Shown one piece after another: positions 37,714-48,084 of a stretch of 52,357 nt of DNA. Where the stretch lies: the NCBI GenBank assembly GCA_011525665.1, contig WYAU01000074.1, positions 1 through 52,357 of the forward strand. Reading direction: 5' to 3'. The stretch is from Candidatus Brocadia sp. (GTDB lineage: Bacteria; Planctomycetota; Brocadiia; Brocadiales; Brocadiaceae). Numbering within the stretch: position 1 is the first letter of the stretch; every line of letters starts with the position of its first letter. Both the position numbers and the translations under genes were made by a program. A model generated the notes under the pieces. It did not search any database, had not been told where the DNA came from, and was given only the letters and a program-made list of their open reading frames with translations.

Positions 37714-39228
37714 ATGAACATTACCATCAAAGTAGGAACCGCCGAAAAAGAACCGGCAGAGGTTGTCGTTTTTTATTTATACGAAGACGCCAAAACCCTC
37801 TGTGAATCGCTTGCCAGGGCTGACAAGGCATTGAACAACATTGTTTCTGAATTAATAAGAGAAAAAAGGTTTGTTGCTAAAAGTAATAAGACAATCATCC
37901 TGCCCACCTATGGAAAGATTCGGGCAAAGCGCATTATGCTGGTTGGTATGGGAAAGAAAAAGGACGTGACGCCGGACAAAATACGGCAGGCGGCAGGCAC
38001 TACGGCCACGACGCTCCGTGACATGGGTATCTGTGGAGGCGCGAGCATGATGGACTCGATTGATATTCCTCAGCCGGCAGGTGAATGGTATCAGGCCTAT
38101 AGCGAGGGTGTCCTGCTTGCACTTTACCAGTACCGGAAATACAAGACCATTCCACCCGAAGACCAACAGGAATTTAAAGCGCTTACGCTTCTTGTGTCCG
38201 GCGAAGGGGAGCCTGGGATTGTCCGGGAGTCCGTTACACACGGACAAATTATTGCGGATGCCGTCTCTTTTGCCCGCGACCTTATCAACACACCCTCCCG
38301 CGACAAGACACCCGGCATTCTGGCGGATATTGCAAGAAAAATGAGCAGGGAGGTTGGTATTCAGTGTAAGATAGTATCCTTGCCGGAAATAAAAAAACTC
38401 GGGATGGGAGGCCTGCTGGGAGTTGCACAGGGGAGCGCCCAGCCGCCGAAATTTATCATCCTTGAGTACAATGCACATGCGAAAAACCAGGATACGGTTG
38501 TATTTGTTGGCAAGGGAATTACATTTGACTCAGGCGGAATCTGTCTGAAACAGGCAAAGGACATGGATATCATGAAGAGTGATATGTCCGGCGGCGCTGC
38601 CGTGATGGGGGCCATGAAGGCGATATCCCGAATGAAATTCCCCCGGCATGTTGTCGGTCTTATACCGTGCGCCGAAAATATGCCCGGCGGATCGGCGATC
38701 AAGCCCGGCGACATTATTACGTTTTACTCCGGTAAAACCGCCGAGGTTGCAAATACGGACGCGGAAGGGCGCTTGATATTGGCTGATGCCCTGGCGTACG
38801 CGGAGAAATATAAACCCGCGGCGGTAATTGATCTCGCCACACTGACAGGCTCATGTGTGGTGGCCCTGGGAACCGTCGTTACGGGGATGCTGGGAAACAG
38901 CGAAGAGTTGAAAAAAAGAGTGAAAAGTGCCGGTGAAAAAACGTGGGAAAGGGTCTGGGAGCTTCCGCTCTGGGAAGAATATCAGGAACAGATCAAGAGC
39001 GATATTGCCGATATCAAAAATGTGGGGGGGCCGTATGCAGGCGCTATAACTGCCGCCTGCTTTTTGAGCAGGTTTACGGAAAAGTATCCCTGGGTACACC
39101 TGGATATCGCAGGCACCTCCTGGTGTGAGAAAAACAACGCCTATGCGCAGAAGGGGGCGTCGGGCGTTGGGGTCCGATTGCTTGTACAATTAATCCGGAA
39201 TTGGGATAGGTTTTCAGAGGTTAAGTGA
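37714..39228 (+). CDS. pepA: Leucyl aminopeptidase (M17 family)
   Basis: 504 residues, typical size. It removes N-terminal residues from peptides using two metal ions in the cytoplasm. The C-terminal catalytic domain (about 190-504) has the metal ligands and signature [18 protein letters not shown], plus [20 protein letters not shown] and the [13 protein letters not shown] strand. Its N-terminal domain is the usual macro-like fold. In E. coli PepA also binds DNA (Xer recombination, carAB); whether this holds here is unknown. The gene follows a likely promoter and precedes uvrA by about 70 bases. Confidence 0.94.
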   Translation: MNITIKVGTAEKEPAEVVVFYLYEDAKTLCESLARADKALNNIVSELIREKRFVAKSNKTIILPTYGKIRAKRIMLVGMGKKKDVTPDKIRQAAGTTATTLRDMGICGGASMMDSIDIPQPAGEWYQAYSEGVLLALYQYRKYKTIPPEDQQEFKALTLLVSGEGEPGIVRESVTHGQIIADAVSFARDLINTPSRDKTPGILADIARKMSREVGIQCKIVSLPEIKKLGMGGLLGVAQGSAQPPKFIILEYNAHAKNQDTVVFVGKGITFDSGGICLKQAKDMDIMKSDMSGGAAVMGAMKAISRMKFPRHVVGLIPCAENMPGGSAIKPGDIITFYSGKTAEVANTDAEGRLILADALAYAEKYKPAAVIDLATLTGSCVVALGTVVTGMLGNSEELKKRVKSAGEKTWERVWELPLWEEYQEQIKSDIADIKNVGGPYAGAITAACFLSRFTEKYPWVHLDIAGTSWCEKNNAYAQKGASGVGVRLLVQLIRNWDRFSEVK

Positions 39229-39300
39229 GAAACAAGACACAAAACACAATCAGCGACGATAAATAGACAAACTCCCTTCTCTTTGTGTCGTTGTGATTTT

Positions 39301-42087
39301 ATGGAGTTCATGAATAATAACGTCATTGCCGTTCGCGGTGCCAGGGAACACAACCTCAAGGGGATCAGTGTCAATATTCCCCGCGACCGCATTACGGTAA
39401 TTACGGGTATCAGCGGTTCAGGGAAGTCATCCCTTGCCTTTGACACGATCTATGCGGAAGGACAGCGCCGCTATATTGAAAGCCTTTCCTCGTATGCGCG
39501 GCAATTTTTGGATCAGATACAGAAACCGGACGTGGAACTTATCGAGGGCCTCCCTCCCACGATTGCCATTGAACAGCGCACCTGTCCGCCAAGTCCCCGT
39601 TCTACGGTGGCAACCGTTACGGAAATCTATGACTATTTACGCTTGTTGTATGCAAGGATCGGCGTTCCGTATTGCCACCGGTGTAAATGTGTCATTTTGC
39701 GCCAAACCATTGACCAGATGATGCAAAGAATCATGGGTATCCCGGAGGGAACCCGGATTATGCTTCTTGCGCCGCTCATTAAAGGGAAAAAGGGAGAACA
39801 CCGGGAGATATTTCAGTCGATAGTGCAAAAAGGCTATGTCCGCGTCCGTGTTGACAACGTTATTATGGACATCAAAACCATCCCAAAACTGGCGCGATAT
39901 AAGACCCATGAGATTGACGTGATTGTGGATCGGCTTGTCATAAAGGAAGACATTCACGCGCGCCTGTACAATTCCATTGAAACCTGTCTCAAGCTGGGGG
40001 AGGGTGTCATGCTGGTAAGCCAGGAACACGAAAAGGGTTGGACAGACCATATTCTCAGTGAACGATACGCCTGCCCGGAATGCGGGAGTGGCTATGAAGA
40101 ATTGACGCCGCGCATGTTTTCGTTTAACAGTCCTTATGGCGCATGTCCCGGCTGTAATGGACTGGGAAATACCCTTGATTTCGATCCTGACCTGATTATT
40201 CCCGACAAGCACGTCAGCATCAAGGACGGCGCTATCGATGCCTGGCGTGGCTGGGGTTCATTAACCCAGACGCACTATGATAACCAGGTCAAACTATTTT
40301 CAAAAACCTCTTGTGTCTCTCTGAGTACGCCTTTTATAAAATTACCGAAAGAGAGCGTGGATGCCCTGCTCTTCGGCACAAAGGATTTTGAAGGAGTGAT
40401 TCCCAACCTCAGGCGCATCTATGAAAAAACGGCCAGCGAACGCATTCTGAAGCGACTCTCCGGGTACATGAGTTACCGTACCTGTACCGTTTGCAGCGGT
40501 GCCAGGCTCCGGCCGGACTCCCTTTCGGTAAAAATCAATCATAGGTCGATTCATGACATCATGGGCATGACCATAGAGGAGACCCTGCGATTCTTTACAG
40601 TGCTGAAACCGGAAGGGCAACAGGCGGTTATTTCCAAACAAATCCTGAAGGAAATTCAAAACAGGCTGTGTTTCCTGATAGATGTCGGACTCCACTACCT
40701 GACCTTGGGACGCAGCAGCGATACACTCTCCGGCGGAGAGGCCCAGAGAACCCGGCTTGCCACACAGGTCGGATCGGGTCTTGTGGGGGTTTGTTATGTG
40801 CTGGACGAGCCCACCATAGGGCTTCACCCACGGGACAACGAAAGGCTTCTGCGGACTTTAAAGACGCTTCGCGACAACGGAAATACGGTTATCCTCGTGG
40901 AACATGATGAAGATACCATTCGTAATGCGGATTATGTCATCGATCTTGGCCCCGGGGCAGGAGAACGCGGAGGCAGCATTGTCACCCAGGGCACGGTGAA
41001 AGAAATCACGGATAATCCTGATTCGTTAACCGGACGGTATCTCAGCCACGTTCTGAGAATCGAACTTCCTGCCAGAAGAAGAGATATTAATCTGAAGAAC
41101 TCCCTCGAAATACGGGGCGCCCGCGCCCATAACCTGAAGTCCATCGACGTAAAAATTCCTTTAAAAACCTTTTGCTGTGTCACCGGCGTCTCCGGCTCCG
41201 GGAAGAGTACCCTCGTAAATGATATTCTGCATCGCGCCCTTGCCAGGTTGTTCTATGGCAGGTACGAGACGCCGGGGGAACATGCGAAAATCCTTGGTAC
41301 GAAATATATCGATAAGGTTATCGAGATCGATCAATCTCCCATCGGGCGCACCCCCCGTTCGAATCCTGTAACATACACCAAGGCTTTTGACCTGATCCGT
41401 TCTCTCTTCGCGCAGACGCAGGAGGCAAAGGTCCGGGGTTACACCGCGGGAAGGTACAGTTTCAATATCAGCGGCGGACGGTGTGAGGCCTGCAAGGGGC
41501 AGGGTATCAAAAAAGTAGAAATGCATTTTTTGCCCGATATGTATGTTGTTTGCGAAGAATGCAAGGGAAAAAGATATAACAAAGTAACGCTGGAAGTTAC
41601 CTACAGGGAGAAAAGTATCTCGGACGTGCTTGACATGCGTATCGAAGAGGCGCATCAGTTTTTCAAAAATATTCCGAAACTCGAACGTATTTTAAGCACG
41701 CTTAACGATGTCGGACTGGGATATATTAAATTAGGACAATCCAGCACCACGCTCTCCGGCGGAGAATCACAAAGGATCAAACTTGCCGCGGAACTCTCCC
41801 GCCAGTCTACGGGAAAGACGCTGTATATTCTGGATGAACCTACCACAGGCCTGCATTTTGCCGACATACAGCAACTATTAAAGATGTTGCACAGGCTGGT
41901 CGATCTGGGCAATACGGTACTGGTGATAGAGCACAACCTGGAGGTTGTCAAAACGGCGGATTACATAATCGACCTGGGCCCGGAAGGCGGTGTGAACGGC
42001 GGTGAAATCGTTGCAGCAGGCGTCCCTGAACAGATCGCAAAGGTGGAACGGTCCTATACGGGGCGCTTTTTACGGAACGTCCTTTAA
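39301..42087 (+). CDS. uvrA: Excinuclease ABC subunit A
   Basis: 928 residues from ATG 39301; a TTG at 39283 and an ATG at 39310 are alternatives, and no strong ribosome site decides. It is the damage-recognition ATPase of nucleotide excision repair. Two ABC cassettes are visible: Walker [15 protein letters not shown] near residue 40 and [15 protein letters not shown] in the second half, each with a signature ([26 protein letters not shown]) and Walker B ([22 protein letters not shown]). Zinc motifs [10 protein letters not shown]...CPGC and [11 protein letters not shown]...CEEC are complete. [20 protein letters not shown] replaces the more usual DQKTTSKNPRSTVGT, a family variant. Confidence 0.95.
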   Translation: MEFMNNNVIAVRGAREHNLKGISVNIPRDRITVITGISGSGKSSLAFDTIYAEGQRRYIESLSSYARQFLDQIQKPDVELIEGLPPTIAIEQRTCPPSPRSTVATVTEIYDYLRLLYARIGVPYCHRCKCVILRQTIDQMMQRIMGIPEGTRIMLLAPLIKGKKGEHREIFQSIVQKGYVRVRVDNVIMDIKTIPKLARYKTHEIDVIVDRLVIKEDIHARLYNSIETCLKLGEGVMLVSQEHEKGWTDHILSERYACPECGSGYEELTPRMFSFNSPYGACPGCNGLGNTLDFDPDLIIPDKHVSIKDGAIDAWRGWGSLTQTHYDNQVKLFSKTSCVSLSTPFIKLPKESVDALLFGTKDFEGVIPNLRRIYEKTASERILKRLSGYMSYRTCTVCSGARLRPDSLSVKINHRSIHDIMGMTIEETLRFFTVLKPEGQQAVISKQILKEIQNRLCFLIDVGLHYLTLGRSSDTLSGGEAQRTRLATQVGSGLVGVCYVLDEPTIGLHPRDNERLLRTLKTLRDNGNTVILVEHDEDTIRNADYVIDLGPGAGERGGSIVTQGTVKEITDNPDSLTGRYLSHVLRIELPARRRDINLKNSLEIRGARAHNLKSIDVKIPLKTFCCVTGVSGSGKSTLVNDILHRALARLFYGRYETPGEHAKILGTKYIDKVIEIDQSPIGRTPRSNPVTYTKAFDLIRSLFAQTQEAKVRGYTAGRYSFNISGGRCEACKGQGIKKVEMHFLPDMYVVCEECKGKRYNKVTLEVTYREKSISDVLDMRIEEAHQFFKNIPKLERILSTLNDVGLGYIKLGQSSTTLSGGESQRIKLAAELSRQSTGKTLYILDEPTTGLHFADIQQLLKMLHRLVDLGNTVLVIEHNLEVVKTADYIIDLGPEGGVNGGEIVAAGVPEQIAKVERSYTGRFLRNVL

Positions 42088-42174
42088 GAAAGTAAAACGA
42101 CAGGAGGCCGGGAAGTCTGGAAAGCTGCCCGGCCAGCGGTGTGTTGAACCATCACAGTATATTCAAAGTGTTCG

Positions 42175-43746
42175 ATGCTGAATTTCGGTAAATATCCTGC
42201 ACACTGTTTTTCGCCCGTCTATCAGATAATTGTAAACTCGTTATATACTGATGTGAGGGCAAGCGGCCATTTTCCCTTACAAGTCCTGGAGGGCACGGAA
42301 AGACTAGTTAAGGAAGAGCTCGTCCGGTGTATCTGGTTTGGACAACATATCAAAAAGGACGGTCTCTTCACCGACGACGGCTTGCGCCTGGAAGTCCTTT
42401 CTCCCGGATGGTGGAATTCGGAGGGAGGTCCTGATTTCAAACATGCCGAAGTTCTCCTTGAAGGCAAAGGTCTTATGAAGGGTAGTGTCGAAGTTCATGT
42501 GTTCTCATCCGATTGGATGCGGCATCAACACGGCAAACAAAGCGCCTACGACGCCGTGTGCCTGCACGTGGCCCTGTGGAACGACGGACAGGGGGAATCT
42601 CTGAAAAACCCGTACGGACAAGCCATCCCTCAATTAACCCTCTCCAAATATTTGGATGCTGAACTGGATGAACTGGTAGAGTTGATCGACGTCGAATCAT
42701 ATTTAAAAGGGGAAAAGGTGAATCCCGGCCATTGCCTGACTGAAAGGGAGAATAGGGGGATAGATGATCAATGGATCGGCCGTTTCCTTGATTACGCCGG
42801 AGACGAGCGCATCCTTCAAAAGGCAAAAAGGTATGAGCGATGGTTGGAAAAAGGCACCTTTGAGCAGACGCTTTATGCGGCCATCATGGAGTCGCTGGGA
42901 TATAAAAACAATAAGGAGCCGTTCCTGACGTTGGCCTCACGCGTCCCACTTGAGGAGATCCGGTATAGAATACCGGAAGATGCGCCGGTCCAAAAAAAGC
43001 AAAGAGAAATCCAGGCGCTACTTCTGGGTACGGCAGGATTATTACCCCGGCAAAGAAATGAAAAACCGACATATGACAGGGAAACGGCTGAATATGTCAA
43101 CGATATTGAACACGTGTGGAACGAGATACAAAAGAAGACAACGCGGTGCTCTTTGGCAAAAAATAACTGGAGCTATGCGGGGATCAGGCCTGCAAATTTC
43201 CCGGAAAGAAGGATTGCGGCTATTGCCAATATCCTTTCGGAATGTTCATCCCTCAGCATCTTCCGATACCTTTTGTCGGTACTTGAAAAAGTGGAAGGTT
43301 GCGAAGAAGGGCACAAAATCGCCAGGACCTTCGGAGAGGAGATACAATCCCTCTTTCTTAACAGGTATGACCCTTATTGGTCATACCATTATACCTGGTA
43401 TGGGAAAAAGCTGGCGAAACCCGTTAAATTGCTGGGAAAAGAACGGACTTCCCATATTTTCATCAATGTTATTATCCCCCTCTTGCTGATTTATGCCAGA
43501 AAACATGACAACGCGAAAATAGAAAAGATATTACATCTCACGTATGGAAACCATACACCTCTCCCCGGCACCAGCGTGACAAAATTCATGGGTAATCGTA
43601 TCTTTGGACAATCACAGGTATCAAAAAAAGTTATTAATTCCGTCAGGCGGCAACAAGGTTTGTATCAAATTTTTAAGGATTTTTGTGAAAACGACAATAT
43701 AAGCTGCAACAGATGTGCTTTGTATCTGTCTATGGTTAAAAAGTAA
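42175..43746 (+). CDS. DUF2851-family protein
   Basis: 523 residues. The N-terminal 200 residues have the DUF2851 pattern: GLRLEVLSPGWWNSEGGPDF, MKGSVEVHVFSSDWMRHQH and AYDAVCLHVALWND. The arrangement Gly-Asp...Glu-x-His (EVHV) recalls a PD-(D/E)XK-like nuclease fold, but this is a personal pattern reading and not proven. The C-terminal half is alpha-helical. There are several Cys near the end (SCNRCALY). Family members occur in Bacteroidetes and planctomycetes with unknown function. Upstream is uvrA; only 87 bases separate them. Confidence 0.75.
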   Translation: MLNFGKYPAHCFSPVYQIIVNSLYTDVRASGHFPLQVLEGTERLVKEELVRCIWFGQHIKKDGLFTDDGLRLEVLSPGWWNSEGGPDFKHAEVLLEGKGLMKGSVEVHVFSSDWMRHQHGKQSAYDAVCLHVALWNDGQGESLKNPYGQAIPQLTLSKYLDAELDELVELIDVESYLKGEKVNPGHCLTERENRGIDDQWIGRFLDYAGDERILQKAKRYERWLEKGTFEQTLYAAIMESLGYKNNKEPFLTLASRVPLEEIRYRIPEDAPVQKKQREIQALLLGTAGLLPRQRNEKPTYDRETAEYVNDIEHVWNEIQKKTTRCSLAKNNWSYAGIRPANFPERRIAAIANILSECSSLSIFRYLLSVLEKVEGCEEGHKIARTFGEEIQSLFLNRYDPYWSYHYTWYGKKLAKPVKLLGKERTSHIFINVIIPLLLIYARKHDNAKIEKILHLTYGNHTPLPGTSVTKFMGNRIFGQSQVSKKVINSVRRQQGLYQIFKDFCENDNISCNRCALYLSMVKK

Positions 43747-43782
43747 TATTTTGCCTCAGAGCACGCAGAGGTGAAAAGAATA

Positions 43783-44433
43783 ATGAAAAAAATAAAATTC
43801 TTTATGGTAGGAGTTCTTGGTTCCTGGCTCATAAGACTATTGGCCTTAACCATTCGTATTTATGATTCTCCCAGAGGTTTTAATGAAAAGATACAAACCG
43901 TGCAGGCCATTTACACCTTCTGGCATTGCCTGATACTCATCCCTGCGTATGTCGGCCGCAGGAAAAATATCCAGGTACTCATCAGCCAGCATTCTGACGG
44001 TGAATATATCGCCCAGGTAATAAAGAGACTCGGCTTCGGTGTCGTACGAGGGTCAACAACAAGAGGCGGCGCACGGGCAGTAAAGACACTGGTTGATAAG
44101 GTTCGCGAAGGGTATCCGGTTGCAATTACCCCCGATGGGCCGCGGGGACCCCGGTTCGTTGTCCAGCCCGGAAGCATCTATCTCAGCCAGAAGACAAGAC
44201 TACCTATAATTCCCACTACCGTTGGATTATCCCGTTACTGGAAGCTTCCCAGCTGGGACGAATTTCGGATCCCAAAACCATTTTCCCGGGCATTAATGAT
44301 GTATGGCGAACCGCTCCACATACCACCCAACCTTACCGAGGAGGAAACAGAATCCTACCGGCTTCAGGTGGAAAAAATTATGAAAGAGATGACAGAAAAA
44401 GCAGACGTCTTAGTCCGGGAAAGACTATGCTAA
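43783..44433 (+). CDS. DUF374 lysophospholipid acyltransferase-like protein
   Basis: 216 residues from ATG 43783 (GAGGTG about eight bases before it; a GTG four codons upstream is possible). It begins with a membrane helix (about 3-25). The DUF374/LPLAT features are IYTFWHCLILIPAY (block 1), SQHSDGEYIAQVIKRLGF, VVRGSTTRGGARAV and ITPDGPRGP (the glycerol-3-phosphate-acyltransferase-like block). Such enzymes are thought to acylate lipid A-type or phospholipid precursors. With lpxB and lpxK in the window, a lipid A acylation role is attractive but inferred. Confidence 0.85.
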   Translation: MKKIKFFMVGVLGSWLIRLLALTIRIYDSPRGFNEKIQTVQAIYTFWHCLILIPAYVGRRKNIQVLISQHSDGEYIAQVIKRLGFGVVRGSTTRGGARAVKTLVDKVREGYPVAITPDGPRGPRFVVQPGSIYLSQKTRLPIIPTTVGLSRYWKLPSWDEFRIPKPFSRALMMYGEPLHIPPNLTEEETESYRLQVEKIMKEMTEKADVLVRERLC

Positions 44434-44448
44434 ACTACTCAGTGTGTG

Positions 44449-44490
44449 GCGCGAACTTCAGTTCGCATGAGCGCGACTTCAATGTCGCGC
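44449..44490. repeat. REP-like double hairpin
   Basis: GCGAAC-TTCA-GTTCGC (44451-44466) is followed by GCGCGAC-TTCAAT-GTCGCGC (44471-44490). The outer GGCGCG / CGCGCC can also pair. It sits 16 bases after a stop codon and has no T-run. Confidence 0.65.
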
Positions 44491-44738
44491 CCAAGTGTCC
44501 GTGCGATATTGTTTTTGCCGAAAATATAAACGCGTGTTTATGAAGAAACCAAACGGGTGCTTCCTCAGCTCACGGCATGATTTGGGAACGGGCAGGGGGC
44601 GGTTTATTGATTCGATTTATTCTTTCTTTTGCGCCTGCTTATGTAAAAATACATTACCCACAGAACAACAAAGCCGGCTGCATAAATCGTTACAAAAACG
44701 GTATGATTCATTATTTCAACTCCCTTTTAATATTTAAA

Positions 44739-44872
44739 TTCACGCAACAGTCTAGTTTTTTGAAAATGCCTTTGCGTCATTTTCCTGTAGAGGCAATTCA
44801 TGAATTGCCTCTACAGAATAAAAACATTGTCTCGTTACAGGAATTTTTCAAAAAACTGGACTGTTGCGTGAA
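44739..44872. mobile_element. MITE-like nested inverted-repeat element
   Basis: 134 bases. The outer arms are 28 bases each (44739-44766 and 44845-44872): TTCACGCAACAGTCTAGTTT... against its reverse complement with a single mismatch. Centred inside is a perfect 32-base palindrome (44785-44816), CTGTAGAGGCAATTCA then its reverse complement. It has no protein. A target-site duplication is not obvious (ATTTA-like bases on both sides are weak). Confidence 0.6.
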
Positions 44873-45059
44873 GATTTATTTTGCTTCTTAAGTTAGCGCA
44901 TATGCCCCTGATCCCCCCTTGCAAAGGCTGGGAAAGCAAGGGTCGTTTGATTATGGCGGTGCTGCATTATGAAATACTAGCAATTTCATCTGGCAACATC
45001 AATAATTACTATAAAAGAAATTTATCCGGTGTTTTTAATCAGTAATTCGGTTGCTTTTG

Positions 45060-45080
45060 GCGCAACCGGGACGGTTGCGC
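45060..45080. repeat. Short palindrome before thiD
   Basis: GCGCAACCG, loop GGA, CGGTTGCGC: a perfect nine-base stem, 31 bases before thiD. It is one of several such units in this part of the window and may be a dispersed repeat. Confidence 0.6.
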
Positions 45081-45110
45081 TACCAGCTTGAAATTCTCTA
45101 ACGATATATT

Positions 45111-45944
45111 ATGAAAGACCAAAAACCGCTTCTATCGAAAGTCCTTTCCATTGCCGGCTCTGATACGGGAGGAGGGGCTGGCATACAGGCGGATATTAAG
45201 ACCATTACGGCATTGGGTGGATATGCAACAACAATCATTACTGCCCTGACCGCGCAGAATTCCCTCGGTGTCCATGCCATTTTTGAGGTACCCGCTTCCT
45301 TTGTCGGTCAGCAAATAGACGCCATAATGACGGACATCGGTACGGATGCCGTTAAGACGGGGATGCTGTGGTGCAGGGAAATCGTGGAAGTGGTAAGTTC
45401 GAAAATCAGGGAATTTAATATCAAACGTGTTGTCGTCGATCCCGTGATGCTGTCCAAGAATAACAGGAGATTGTTATCGGCGGATGCCGTAGATGCCCTT
45501 ACTTTTCGGCTGTTTCCTCTCTCTTTTATCGTGACACCGAATATTCCGGAAGCAGAATGTATTGCCGGTTTGCAGATACAAAATATATCCCATGCAGAAG
45601 AAGCCGCTAAATGTATTTATCAGTTAGGACCGTCATGCGTCCTTATTAAAGGCGGACATGCCGGAATATCCTGGAATACGAAAAACAAAGACAGGGTAAT
45701 CGATATTTTCTATGATGGGAAATCCTTTGAGTATATTGAGGGTGAATATATACCAACAAAAAATACCCACGGTACCGGTTGTACCTATGCCTCGGCGATA
45801 GCTACCCACCTGGCGAAGGGAAGCGGGCCGGGAGAGGCCGTTGTTCAGGCAAAGAGATTTGTGACTGCATCTATCCGGAGGTCATTTAGTCTGGGCAAGG
45901 GATATGGTACTCTTGACCAGTTCGGGGCAGCACAATTCCCTTGA
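45111..45944 (+). CDS. thiD: Hydroxymethylpyrimidine/phosphomethylpyrimidine kinase
   Basis: 277 residues, normal size for ThiD. It phosphorylates HMP to HMP-PP for thiamine synthesis. The ribokinase-like fold shows SIAGSDTGGGAGIQADIKTI at the N-terminus, VDPVMLSKN, TPNIPEAECIAG and the C-terminal anion-hole motif THGTGCTYASAIATHLAKG with its catalytic Asp region replaced by GTGCTYA typical for the family. No TPP riboswitch was found in the 677-base gap upstream. There are no other thi genes nearby. Confidence 0.92.
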   Translation: MKDQKPLLSKVLSIAGSDTGGGAGIQADIKTITALGGYATTIITALTAQNSLGVHAIFEVPASFVGQQIDAIMTDIGTDAVKTGMLWCREIVEVVSSKIREFNIKRVVVDPVMLSKNNRRLLSADAVDALTFRLFPLSFIVTPNIPEAECIAGLQIQNISHAEEAAKCIYQLGPSCVLIKGGHAGISWNTKNKDRVIDIFYDGKSFEYIEGEYIPTKNTHGTGCTYASAIATHLAKGSGPGEAVVQAKRFVTASIRRSFSLGKGYGTLDQFGAAQFP

Positions 45945-46095
45945 ATTGCTTAGGCTTTATTGGTATACTTTTGCTAGTATTGTTTTATTTTTTTTAAAAA
46001 TACCTTGAGATATTCCTGCTATGTGTCCCTGCGATAAATCATTTTAATTACGTCTTCCCGCAATAATACGGGTTTTACGTTGAGGGCGTACTAAT

Positions 46096-46731
46096 ATGCA
46101 GCAAATTGCTTCTTTGGAATCCAGCGTATTGGTATTAAATAAATTTTTCATGGCTCTTCATGTGATTTCAGCCAGGAGGGCATTTGTTTTATTGTGCAAG
46201 GAAGCCGCCGAGGTCGTTTCTGTCGATGACGGGAAATTCAATTCTTATGATTTTGAGAGCTGGAAGGATGTCTCCCTTTACAAGGTAAAATCAGGATTAC
46301 CCGACGAAGATGAGTCAAGTTGGGTCAGGACGGTCTCTTTTGAAATTGAAGTGCCAAAGATTATCCGTCTTTTGTTCTATGACAAGCACCCGCAATCCAA
46401 TGTAAAATTTAACAGACGAAACATATTTGCCCGGGATGAAAACAGATGCCAGTACTGTGGGTGTCGGTTTCCAACGTCTGAACTGAGTCTGGACCATATT
46501 ATACCGAAGGCATACAAGGGGAAGACCACGTGGACAAATATCGTATGCGCCTGCACGGAATGTAATAAATTAAAGGGCGGCAGAACCCCTGAAGAGGCGA
46601 GAATGAAGTTGATACGCAAGCCGGTCAAGCCAAAACATAGCCCCATCTTAAGCCTGAAACTTCGTTCAGACAGATATCGCTCCTGGAAGCAATTTTTAGA
46701 CGAGGCATACTGGTCTGTTCCGTTGAAATAA
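46096..46731 (+). CDS. HNH endonuclease-domain protein
   Basis: 211 residues. The HNH motif lies in residues about 113-160: RDENRCQYCGCRFPTSELSL, DHIIPKAYKGKTTWTNIVCA and CTECNKLKGG, with the two Cys pairs of a zinc finger and the His and Asn catalytic set. The N-terminal part (VLVLNKFFMALHVISARRAF) is the common 'five-residue' leader of a chromosomal HNH family found in many bacteria; these are not restriction partners. Function is unknown. The gene follows thiD by about 150 bases and precedes lpxK by 62 bases. Confidence 0.85.
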   Translation: MQQIASLESSVLVLNKFFMALHVISARRAFVLLCKEAAEVVSVDDGKFNSYDFESWKDVSLYKVKSGLPDEDESSWVRTVSFEIEVPKIIRLLFYDKHPQSNVKFNRRNIFARDENRCQYCGCRFPTSELSLDHIIPKAYKGKTTWTNIVCACTECNKLKGGRTPEEARMKLIRKPVKPKHSPILSLKLRSDRYRSWKQFLDEAYWSVPLK

Positions 46732-46793
46732 GAATTGTTCCCGGCAGGTTCATAAATCTGAAAACTTTTCCTTTTTCATAATTAACCATAACC

Positions 46794-47873
46794 ATTTTTA
46801 GGAAATATTATTTAAAAATTCTGGAAGAGGGACATTCAGATATACGTTCCCAGTCGATTCTGAAGGCGCTTTACCCTTTCTCAAAAATATACGGGTTTGT
46901 AGTTAAAACTCGTATTTTTTTTTATAAGAAGGGTATTCTGAAAAGCGCGCGCCTTCCCGCTCCTGTAATCAGTGTGGGAAATATCACGACGGGGGGGACG
47001 GGGAAGACGCCCGTAGTGGAATATATAGCAAGATATTTACAAAAGAAAGGGAAAAGGGTTGCTATCCTTAGCAGGGGATACGCAGCTACCATAGAGCAAA
47101 AAAACAGTCCTTTTGCTAAAAAAGTCTGCAATGATGAGTATCTCCTGTTTCGGGAAAACATCCCGGAAATTCCCAATCTATTAAATAAAGACAGGGTGAA
47201 AAGTGGATTAGAAGCAATCAGTCAGTTTCAGGCTGAATATTTATTGCTGGATGACGGATTTCAGCACCTTCGCCTTGCAAGGGATTTGAATATTGTAACT
47301 GTTGATGCACTGAATCCATTCGGATATGGGCATCTGGTCCCGCGGGGGATGTTGCGCGAACCTCCGGAAGAGCTCAGACGGGCCGACATGATCATGCTAA
47401 CCCACACAGACCAATGCAGCGATGATGAAATCACGGGTGTTATCGGCCGTTTGCGCGAGATTGCAGAATACGTTCCCATCGTAGAAACGGTTCACAAACC
47501 CCTATGTTTGGAATCATTAAATGGTGCTGAAGCGATGGATGTCACCGGGTTATATGGCAAAAGGGTCTTTGCATTTTGCGCCATAGGCAATCCTCTGTCA
47601 TTCAGGAAAAGCATCGAGCGTTTAGGGGGAGAATTGCTCGGCTTTCGTGTATTTCCGGACCATCATGTATATACCCCGTCTGAATTGAGGGAATTGAATA
47701 AAGAGATACAGCGTGAGAGGCCGGATGCAGTAATTATTACACAAAAAGACGGGGTAAAGATGGGCAATAACCCTGATCTGCGGGATTTTCCCTTGTGGAT
47801 ATTAAAGATGGAAATTTATATTGTAAAGGGTTATGAAATTTTTGAAAATAAGATCCATGCCATACTGAATTGA
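46794..47873 (+). CDS. lpxK: Tetraacyldisaccharide 4'-kinase, non-canonical start
   Basis: About 359 residues. It adds the 4'-phosphate to the lipid A disaccharide. The core is ISVGNITTGGTGKTPVVEYI (Walker A), LSRGYAA, YLLLDDGFQHLRLARDLNIV and the HHVYTPSEL motif. The first ATG-like codon in frame is GTG at 46974, but that would delete the N-terminal membrane region. The reading frame is open for about 64 codons before it and encodes a normal LpxK N-terminus (RKYYLKILEEG, then FSKIYGFVVKTRIFFYKKGI). No ATG, GTG or TTG exists between the stop at 46779 and 46974. I give ATT 46794 as a tentative start; ATA 46788 and CTG 46821 are possible. Confidence 0.9.
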   Translation: MFRKYYLKILEEGHSDIRSQSILKALYPFSKIYGFVVKTRIFFYKKGILKSARLPAPVISVGNITTGGTGKTPVVEYIARYLQKKGKRVAILSRGYAATIEQKNSPFAKKVCNDEYLLFRENIPEIPNLLNKDRVKSGLEAISQFQAEYLLLDDGFQHLRLARDLNIVTVDALNPFGYGHLVPRGMLREPPEELRRADMIMLTHTDQCSDDEITGVIGRLREIAEYVPIVETVHKPLCLESLNGAEAMDVTGLYGKRVFAFCAIGNPLSFRKSIERLGGELLGFRVFPDHHVYTPSELRELNKEIQRERPDAVIITQKDGVKMGNNPDLRDFPLWILKMEIYIVKGYEIFENKIHAILN

Positions 47874-47886
47874 AAGGAGAAATACA

Positions 47887-48057
47887 ATGGCTTATAAAAT
47901 CACGGATGATTGTATAAATTGTGGTGCGTGTGAGAGCGAATGTCCCGTTAATGCCATATCCGAGTCCGGGGATAAGAGGGTTATAAGCGCTGATACCTGT
48001 ACTGATTGCGGCAATTGCATGACTGTATGTCCGGTTGAGGCAATTCTTGCCCCGTAG
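47887..48057 (+). CDS. 2[4Fe-4S] ferredoxin
   Basis: 56 residues, too small for most ORF filters. Start ATG 47887 follows AAAGGAG. It has two clusters of the bacterial type: CINCGACESECP and CTDCGNCMTVCP (Cys-x2-Cys-x2-Cys-x3-Cys-Pro twice). It would carry electrons at low potential. It lies 13 bases after lpxK and 27 bases before the deoxyhypusine-synthase-like gene, so it is probably in their operon, but it has no clear functional link to either. Confidence 0.93.
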   Translation: MAYKITDDCINCGACESECPVNAISESGDKRVISADTCTDCGNCMTVCPVEAILAP

Positions 48058-48084
48058 GCATATTCCTTAAAGGAAGAAAATGGA

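Larger units (their letters stand above)
44434..45110. other. Repeat-rich intergenic region
   Basis: About 680 bases without a credible gene; open frames at 44495-44891 have repetitive, low-quality text and no ribosome sites. It holds three palindromic elements described separately, and a CCCTTGC / GCAAGGG pair near 44917-44943. Confidence 0.6.

Noticed and set aside
44495-44891. Two overlapping plus-strand frames of 80 and 104 codons
   Set aside because: They run through the MITE-like element and palindromes, have no ribosome sites and no protein-like conservation.
45000-45110. TPP riboswitch before thiD
   Set aside because: No CTGAGA or ACCTGATCTGG-type box found.
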